From Trueperaceae bacterium (GTDB taxonomy: Bacteria; Deinococcota; Deinococci; Deinococcales; Trueperaceae), in NCBI GenBank assembly GCA_007128755.1, contig SKWV01000364.1, positions 1 through 10,108 of the forward strand: DNA of 10,108 bases, written 5' to 3'. Position numbers and translations under genes: made by a program. Each line of letters opens with the position of its first letter. The stretch's first letter is position 1. Below, piece after piece: positions 6,123 to 10,108 of the stretch. The notes beneath the pieces were generated by a model that did not search any database, was not told the origin of the DNA, and saw only the letters and a program-made list of their open reading frames with translations.

Positions 6123-7619
6123 ATGCACCGTCTGATCGCACTCGCCTGTGCCCTCGGGGTCGCCCTCGCGGGCCTGGCACTCGCTCAAGAGGCCGCACCC
6201 GTCTACGGTGGCTCCGTCACCGTCGCGATCGTCGCCGATCCGCCCGGCTGGGACCCGTCGGCCTCCACCTCGCAGGAGATCCCCCGCGTCGTGTACCACA
6301 ACGTGTTCGAGGGCCTCGTGCGTTTCGACGCCGACGGCGAGATCGTCCCCGCGTTGGCGACCGACTGGCAGGTCTCGGACGACGGCCTCCAGTGGACCTT
6401 CACCCTCCGCTCCGGCGTCATGTTCCACGACGGCAGCGCCTTCACGGTGGACGACGTGATCGCCAAGTTCGAGCGCGCCATGGACCCCGACTCGGGCCAC
6501 ACCAACCCCGGCTACTACGCGGCCATCGAGTCGGTGGAGAGCGCCATGGACGGCACCGCCGTGGTGTTCACCCTGGAACGGCCCAGCCGCTCCCTGCTCT
6601 ACAACCTGGCGCGTCCGGACTCGATCATCTACCCGGCCGGCACCCACGAGACCCAGCGCACGCAGCCGATCGGCACCGGACCCTTCCGCTTCGCGCGCTA
6701 CGTCGAGGGCAGCGAGGTCCGCCTGGAGCGCTTCGAGGACTACCACCAGGACGGCCTGCCGTACCTCGACGAGGTCGTCTACCGCATCATCAGCGATCCC
6801 AACACGCGTTTCGCCGCGCTGCAGGCGGGCGACATCGACATCGCCGCCCTGGCGCCCGAGCAGTACCAGCTCGCGGTCGCCAACCCCGACCTCGAGGCCA
6901 CCGTCGGCACGGCGACCGCCGAGATCACCATGGCGCTCAACAACGAGCGTGAGCCGCTCTCCGACGTGCGCGTGCGCCAGGCGATCACGCACGCGATCGA
7001 CAAGGACGCCATCGTGCAGGGCGCGATGTTCGGCCTCGGCACCGTGATCGGCTCCCACATGACGCCGGCGGAGGCGTACTACGTCGACCTCACCGACACC
7101 TACCCGTACGACCCCGAGCGCGCCCGCGAGCTCCTCGCCGAGGCCGGCTACCCCGACGGCTTCACCGTCGACTTCGAGCTCCCCGAGCCGTACGCCAACG
7201 AGCGGCGGAGCGGCGAGGTCGTCGCCCAGTACCTGCGCGACGTCGGCATCGACGTCAACCTCTCGGTCGTCGAGTGGGGCACCTGGATCGAGCGCATCTT
7301 CCTGGGTGGCGACTACGACATGACGATCATCGGGCACTCCGAGCCGCGCGACATCAACGTCTACGGCAACCCCGGCTACTACTACCGCTACGACAACCCG
7401 CGCGTACGCGAGCTGCTCGAGGAGGCCGAGACCGCCCCGACGGCCGAGGCCGAGACGGCGGCGTACCAGGAGATCGCGCGGATCATCGCCGAGGACGCGG
7501 TCAACGTATGGCTCTTCAGCGCGCCCTTCATCGTCGGCACGCAGAACGACGTGCACGGCTTCTGGGTGAACCAGCCGACGCCGAACTACAACATGGTGGA
7601 GGTCTTCCGGGCCCCGTGA
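6123..7619 (+). CDS. Extracellular solute-binding protein family 5 (peptide-type ABC transporter)
   Basis: This is the high-affinity receptor that captures a solute outside the membrane and delivers it to the permease pair. The 498-residue product starts with a Sec signal peptide: short basic n-region MHR, hydrophobic stretch to about residue 20, and a likely signal peptidase I site after LALA (residue 21) before QEAAP. The only cysteine there, C9, lies too early and in the wrong context for a lipobox, so it looks like a non-lipidated protein. The family-5 signature region begins with ALATDW (77-82) and runs through LRSGVMFHDG and VDDVIAKFERAMDP; IGTGPFRF is at 183-190. The protein ends in the usual YNMVEVFR-type tail. 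DppA/OppA-like proteins bind peptides, but others in the family bind nickel, glutathione, opines or sugars, so the ligand is open. The permease genes follow after 112 nt. Confidence 0.94.
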   Translation: MHRLIALACALGVALAGLALAQEAAPVYGGSVTVAIVADPPGWDPSASTSQEIPRVVYHNVFEGLVRFDADGEIVPALATDWQVSDDGLQWTFTLRSGVMFHDGSAFTVDDVIAKFERAMDPDSGHTNPGYYAAIESVESAMDGTAVVFTLERPSRSLLYNLARPDSIIYPAGTHETQRTQPIGTGPFRFARYVEGSEVRLERFEDYHQDGLPYLDEVVYRIISDPNTRFAALQAGDIDIAALAPEQYQLAVANPDLEATVGTATAEITMALNNEREPLSDVRVRQAITHAIDKDAIVQGAMFGLGTVIGSHMTPAEAYYVDLTDTYPYDPERARELLAEAGYPDGFTVDFELPEPYANERRSGEVVAQYLRDVGIDVNLSVVEWGTWIERIFLGGDYDMTIIGHSEPRDINVYGNPGYYYRYDNPRVRELLEEAETAPTAEAETAAYQEIARIIAEDAVNVWLFSAPFIVGTQNDVHGFWVNQPTPNYNMVEVFRAP

Positions 7620-7670
7620 ACGACCGCTCGTCCGCTCCGCCACCCGTTCCCTTCCGTCCGCCCTCGCGCT

Positions 7671-7690
7671 GCCGCTCTCGCGGCGCCGCG
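7671..7690 (+). other. Possible mRNA stem-loop between binding protein and permease genes
   Basis: The 112-nt gap 7620-7731 is unusually long for this compact cluster. It holds GCCGC (7671-7675), a TCTC loop and GCGGC (7680-7684), and an overlapping 12-bp perfect palindrome CGCGGCGCCGCG (7679-7690), preceded by a pyrimidine-rich stretch. No U-run follows, so it is not a canonical terminator. Hairpins here in solute-binding-protein operons can stabilise the upstream mRNA or lower permease expression. In DNA this GC-rich, short stems also arise by chance. Confidence 0.35.
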
Positions 7691-7731
7691 GGGGCGGCTG
7701 CGTGACGCCGCCGGCGCGGGGCTGACGAGGG

Positions 7732-8676
7732 GTGCTCGGCTACCTCACCCGCCGCTTCCTGACCGCGCTCGTCAGCGTGGTGCTGGCGTCGCTGCTGGTC
7801 TTCTCGGCGCTCCTGCTCGTGCCCGGCGATCCCGCCGTGGTCATCCTCGGGATGAACGCCCATCCCGAAGCGCTCGCCGCGCTGCGCACGCGCCTCGGCC
7901 TCGACGTCCCGCCGGCCCAGCGCTACGTGCAGTGGCTCGCCGGCGTCGTGCGCGGCGACTGGGGCGAGTCGCTGCAGTTCGGCCGACCCGTCGCCGCGCT
8001 CATCTGGGTGCGCCTCGGCGTCTCGGTGCCGCTGGCGCTCGGCGCCGCGACGATCGCCTGCCTGATCGCGCTGCCGCTCGGCATCTGGGCGGCGCTGCGG
8101 CGCGGCTCCGCCACCGACCCGATCGTCATCCTCGCCTCGCAGCTCGGCGCCGCCATCCCCTCGTTCTGGCTGGGCCTGCTGCTCATCTTGTTCTTCGCCG
8201 TCGAGTTGCGCTGGCTGCCGGCCGGCGGCTTCCCCGGCTGGGACCGCTCGCCCATCGACTCCATCCGCGCGCTGATCCTGCCGATCCTGGCGCTCGGGCT
8301 CGGTCAGGCGGCCGTGATGACGCGCATGACGCGCGCGGCGATGCTCGACGTGCTCGGCCAGGACTACGTCCGCACCGCGCGCGCCAAGGGCCTCCCGCAG
8401 CGCTCCGTGATCTACAAGCACGCGCTGCGCAACGCGCTCGTGACCATCGTGACCATCCTCGGCCTGTCGCTCACGAACGTGTTCATCGGCTCGATCGTGA
8501 TCGAGCAGGTGTTCGCGCTGCCCGGGCTCGGCCGCATGGCGCTCACCGCCATCGGCAACCGCGACTTCCCCCTGCTGCAGGGCGCGATCCTCGTCTACGC
8601 CAGCACGATCGTCATGCTCTCGTTCCTGGTCGACGCCTCGTACGGGCTGCTCGACCCACGGATCCGCTACGGATGA
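7732..8676 (+). CDS. ABC transporter permease, DppB/OppB type
   Basis: The first of two inner-membrane subunits that form the channel for the substrate bound by the upstream receptor. The 314-residue protein starts MLGYLTRRFL and then a first membrane segment (about 9-31). A periplasmic loop with LVPGDPA and LGLDVPPAQRYVQWL follows, as is usual for DppB, and then a core of about five further membrane helices. The cytoplasmic EAA-type loop that docks on the ATPase is at about 211-234 (DYVRTARAKGLPQRSVIYKH). The C-terminus LLDPRIRYG is family-typical. GTG 7732 is the earliest possible start, since an in-frame TGA lies at 7723-7725. The purine tract GAGG (7727-7730) is almost touching it, so ribosome binding looks weak. 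The stop overlaps the next start as ATGA. Confidence 0.95.
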   Translation: MLGYLTRRFLTALVSVVLASLLVFSALLLVPGDPAVVILGMNAHPEALAALRTRLGLDVPPAQRYVQWLAGVVRGDWGESLQFGRPVAALIWVRLGVSVPLALGAATIACLIALPLGIWAALRRGSATDPIVILASQLGAAIPSFWLGLLLILFFAVELRWLPAGGFPGWDRSPIDSIRALILPILALGLGQAAVMTRMTRAAMLDVLGQDYVRTARAKGLPQRSVIYKHALRNALVTIVTILGLSLTNVFIGSIVIEQVFALPGLGRMALTAIGNRDFPLLQGAILVYASTIVMLSFLVDASYGLLDPRIRYG

Positions 8677-9485
8677 GCGGCACGCGGCTCAACCTCGTGC
8701 TCGGCGGCTGGCTCATCGGCCTCGTGGTCGGCGGCGCGCTGCTCTCGTTCGTCTGGCTCCCTCACGATCCCAACCGGCTCGACTTCGCCGCACAGTTCGC
8801 GGCGCCATCGGCCGCGCATTGGCTCGGCACCGACCACTTCGGCCGCGACCTCTTCAGCCGCGTGCTGATCGGGGCCCGCGGCACGCTCTACGTGGGCGTG
8901 ATCGCGGTGGGCATCGCCCTGTCGGTCGGGTGCTTCGTCGGCGCGGTCGCGGGCTTCGTCGGCGGCGTGCTCGACGAGGTGATGATGCGCCTCGTCGACG
9001 TCCTCTACGCCTTCCCCGCAATCCTGATGGCGCTGCTGCTCGCCGCCGTCTACAGCCCCGGCACCCTCACCGCGATGATCGCCATCGGGCTGGCGACCGT
9101 GCCGATCTTCGCGCGGCTCATACGCGCGTCGGTGCTGTCGATCAAGGGGCGCGACTACGTCGAGGCGGGTCGCGCGCTCGGCGCGCGCTCTCCGCGGGTG
9201 CTGGGCGTGTACATCCTGCCGGGCGCGGTCTCGCCCATCGTGGTGCAGGCGTCGCTCTCGCTCGCCGTGGCCGTGCTGGCCGAGGCGGCGCTGTCGTTCC
9301 TCGGCCTCGGCACGCCGCCCGACGTGCCGAGTTGGGGCAACATGCTGCGCGAGGCGCAGGGCTTCATGGCGCTGTCGCCCTACCCCGCCGTGGTGCCGGG
9401 CCTGGCGATCATGCTCACGGTGCTCGGCTGGAGCCTGCTCGGCGACGGGCTGCGGGACTGGCTCGATCCGACCACCCGCCGCTGA
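8673..9485 (+). CDS. ABC transporter permease, DppC/OppC type
   Basis: The second channel-forming subunit, partner of the preceding permease. It has 270 residues. A short N-terminal membrane segment (about 8-29) is followed by the conserved OppC-N junction HWLGTDHFGRDLFSR (from 49), then five more hydrophobic segments. The EAA loop runs DYVEAGRALGARSPRVLG (161-178) and then YILPG. The tail GDGLRDWLDPTTRR is standard for DppC. ATG 8673-8675 overlaps the TGA of the first permease by four bases, so the two are almost certainly translationally coupled. The family normally has DppD and DppF ATPase genes next, but the following gene is a DUF1538 membrane protein, so no ATPase of this transporter lies in the window. 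Confidence 0.95.
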   Translation: MSGTRLNLVLGGWLIGLVVGGALLSFVWLPHDPNRLDFAAQFAAPSAAHWLGTDHFGRDLFSRVLIGARGTLYVGVIAVGIALSVGCFVGAVAGFVGGVLDEVMMRLVDVLYAFPAILMALLLAAVYSPGTLTAMIAIGLATVPIFARLIRASVLSIKGRDYVEAGRALGARSPRVLGVYILPGAVSPIVVQASLSLAVAVLAEAALSFLGLGTPPDVPSWGNMLREAQGFMALSPYPAVVPGLAIMLTVLGWSLLGDGLRDWLDPTTRR

Positions 9486-9491
9486 TACCCT
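9486..9491 (+). promoter_or_regulatory. Candidate leaderless -10 box for the DUF1538 gene
   Basis: TACCCT fits TANNNT and ends 6 nt before GTG 9498. No Shine-Dalgarno is present in the 12-nt gap. A partial -35 (TCGATC, 9463-9468, spacing 17) matches TTGACA at three of six positions and lies inside the end of the permease gene. The box suggests this gene is transcribed separately from the transporter genes as a leaderless mRNA. Confidence 0.45.
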
Positions 9492-9497
9492 GTACGG

Positions 9498-10108
9498 GTG
9501 AGCTTCGGAGCGTTCGGACGGGAACTCAAGGAGACGGCGCTCTCGCTGCTCCCCGCCATCGGGTTGATCCTCGTGTTCCAGCTGGCGTTCCTGCGGATGC
9601 CGCTGGCGGAGTTCGTGCCCATCGTCATCGGCCTGATCTCGACGGTCTTCGGCTTCGTCCTCTTCATCCAGGGCGCGAAGATCGGCCTGCTGCCGCTCGG
9701 TCAGGGGATCGGCTCCGCCTTCATCGAGCGAGGCGCCGTCAAGATGCTGCTGGCGTTCGGCTTCCTCCTCGGCATCGTGCTGACGATCGCCGAGCCCGAC
9801 GTGCGGCTGCTCGCGTTCCAGATCGACGAGACGGTCGGCGCCGGCGGCGGCTCGAGCACCACGCTCATCCTGGTCGCGGCGCTGGGACTCGGCGTGTTCG
9901 GACTCGTCGCGCTGCTGCGCATCGCCTACGACACGCCGATCCACCTGATCCTGATCCCCGGCTACCTGATCTGCACGGTGCTGTTGGCGTTCGTCGGCGA
10001 GGACGCGGCCACCCAGGCGTTCGACATGGGCGCGGTGACCACCGGCCCGATGACGGTGCCGTTCCTGCTGGCGCTCGGCGTCGGCATGGCGTCCGTACTC
10101 GGTGGGCG
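9498..10108 (+). CDS. DUF1538 family membrane protein (3' truncated by window edge)
   Basis: An integral membrane protein of which the first 203 residues are present; the frame runs off the right edge without a stop. It begins MSFGAFGREL after GTG 9498 and has about six hydrophobic segments. Recognisable DUF1538 elements are IGLLPLGQGIGS (from 62), a cytoplasmic or membrane-embedded AEP (98-100, IAEPDVRLLA), and the strongly conserved GAVTTGPMTVPF (178-189) followed by LALGVGMASVLGG. A pair of DUF1538 proteins (UmpA/UmpB) has, as I recall, been described as a Na+(K+)/H+ antiporter in Halomonas, so a cation/proton exchange role is possible but not shown here. Single-domain members are about 230-250 residues and fused ones are about twice that; the truncation hides which this is. 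Third-position GC bias supports the frame throughout. Confidence 0.85.
   Translation, partial: MSFGAFGRELKETALSLLPAIGLILVFQLAFLRMPLAEFVPIVIGLISTVFGFVLFIQGAKIGLLPLGQGIGSAFIERGAVKMLLAFGFLLGIVLTIAEPDVRLLAFQIDETVGAGGGSSTTLILVAALGLGVFGLVALLRIAYDTPIHLILIPGYLICTVLLAFVGEDAATQAFDMGAVTTGPMTVPFLLALGVGMASVLGG

Noticed and set aside
3779..6952. A 1057-codon plus-strand open frame across pepF, SDR, M20 and binding protein genes
   Set aside because: It is out of frame with all four motif-supported genes and rich in R, G and A. It is an open frame caused by GC composition.
3879..7643. A 1254-codon open frame on the minus strand, opposite pepF's end, the SDR, M20 and binding protein genes
   Set aside because: It runs antisense to four genes with complete catalytic or family motifs. 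Its translation is dominated by H, R, D, V and G without domains. High-GC coding strands lack stops on the opposite strand.
8667..9944. A 425-codon open frame on the minus strand, opposite the second permease and the DUF1538 gene
   Set aside because: The product is a run of R, H, E, D and Q typical of an antisense shadow, and both plus-strand genes are well supported by motifs.
1..10108. Search for CRISPR arrays, insertion sequences, tRNA or rRNA genes, toxin-antitoxin pairs or defence modules
   Set aside because: No regularly spaced repeats, terminal inverted repeats, transposase, integrase or defence-type domains were seen. The window is an ordinary chromosomal metabolic and transport region.

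Overview
The window is very GC-rich DNA, with almost every third codon position G or C in the real genes. It is densely packed with metabolic and transport genes. No mobile element, CRISPR array, tRNA or rRNA is visible. Two things suggest Deinococcota, perhaps a Truepera-like lineage. First, the PlsX protein carries an 'SLGHSGAT' segment, which I recall from Deinococcus homologues. Second, each apparent transcription-unit head (plsX, rluD, the DUF1538 gene) has a TANNNT box 5-7 nt before its start codon and no usable Shine-Dalgarno. That is the leaderless-promoter arrangement reported for Deinococcus. The assignment is an inference; no marker gene in the window proves it.

Layout: (1) 1-174, plus strand, the tail of an unrecognised protein. 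(2) 149-1189, minus strand, plsX, overlapping that tail convergently by 26 bp. (3) 1190-1245, a short divergent promoter region. (4) 1246-9485, a plus-strand train of seven genes: an RluD-type pseudouridine synthase, an M3 oligoendopeptidase F, a classical SDR dehydrogenase, an M20 metallopeptidase, a family-5 periplasmic binding protein, and two ABC permeases of the DppB/DppC type. Spacing is 33 nt, a 4-nt overlap, 9 nt, 12 nt, 112 nt and a 4-nt overlap, which suggests co-transcription for much of it. (5) 9498 to the right edge, the start of a DUF1538 membrane protein that probably has its own leaderless promoter.

Working together: the binding protein and two permeases should import an oligopeptide or similar amide-bonded solute. 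PepF and the M20 enzyme can then hydrolyse peptides or N-acyl amino acids in the cytoplasm. The two ATPase subunits are absent, so they must be shared or encoded elsewhere. The SDR is the unusual member and hints that the imported compound may not be a plain peptide. PlsX (phospholipid synthesis) and RluD (23S rRNA modification) are housekeeping neighbours.

I found no convincing new defence system or other exotic system. The points most worth a second look are the leaderless/SD division of start signals, the SDR inside a peptide-scavenging cassette, the transporter without ATPases, and the DUF1538 gene.
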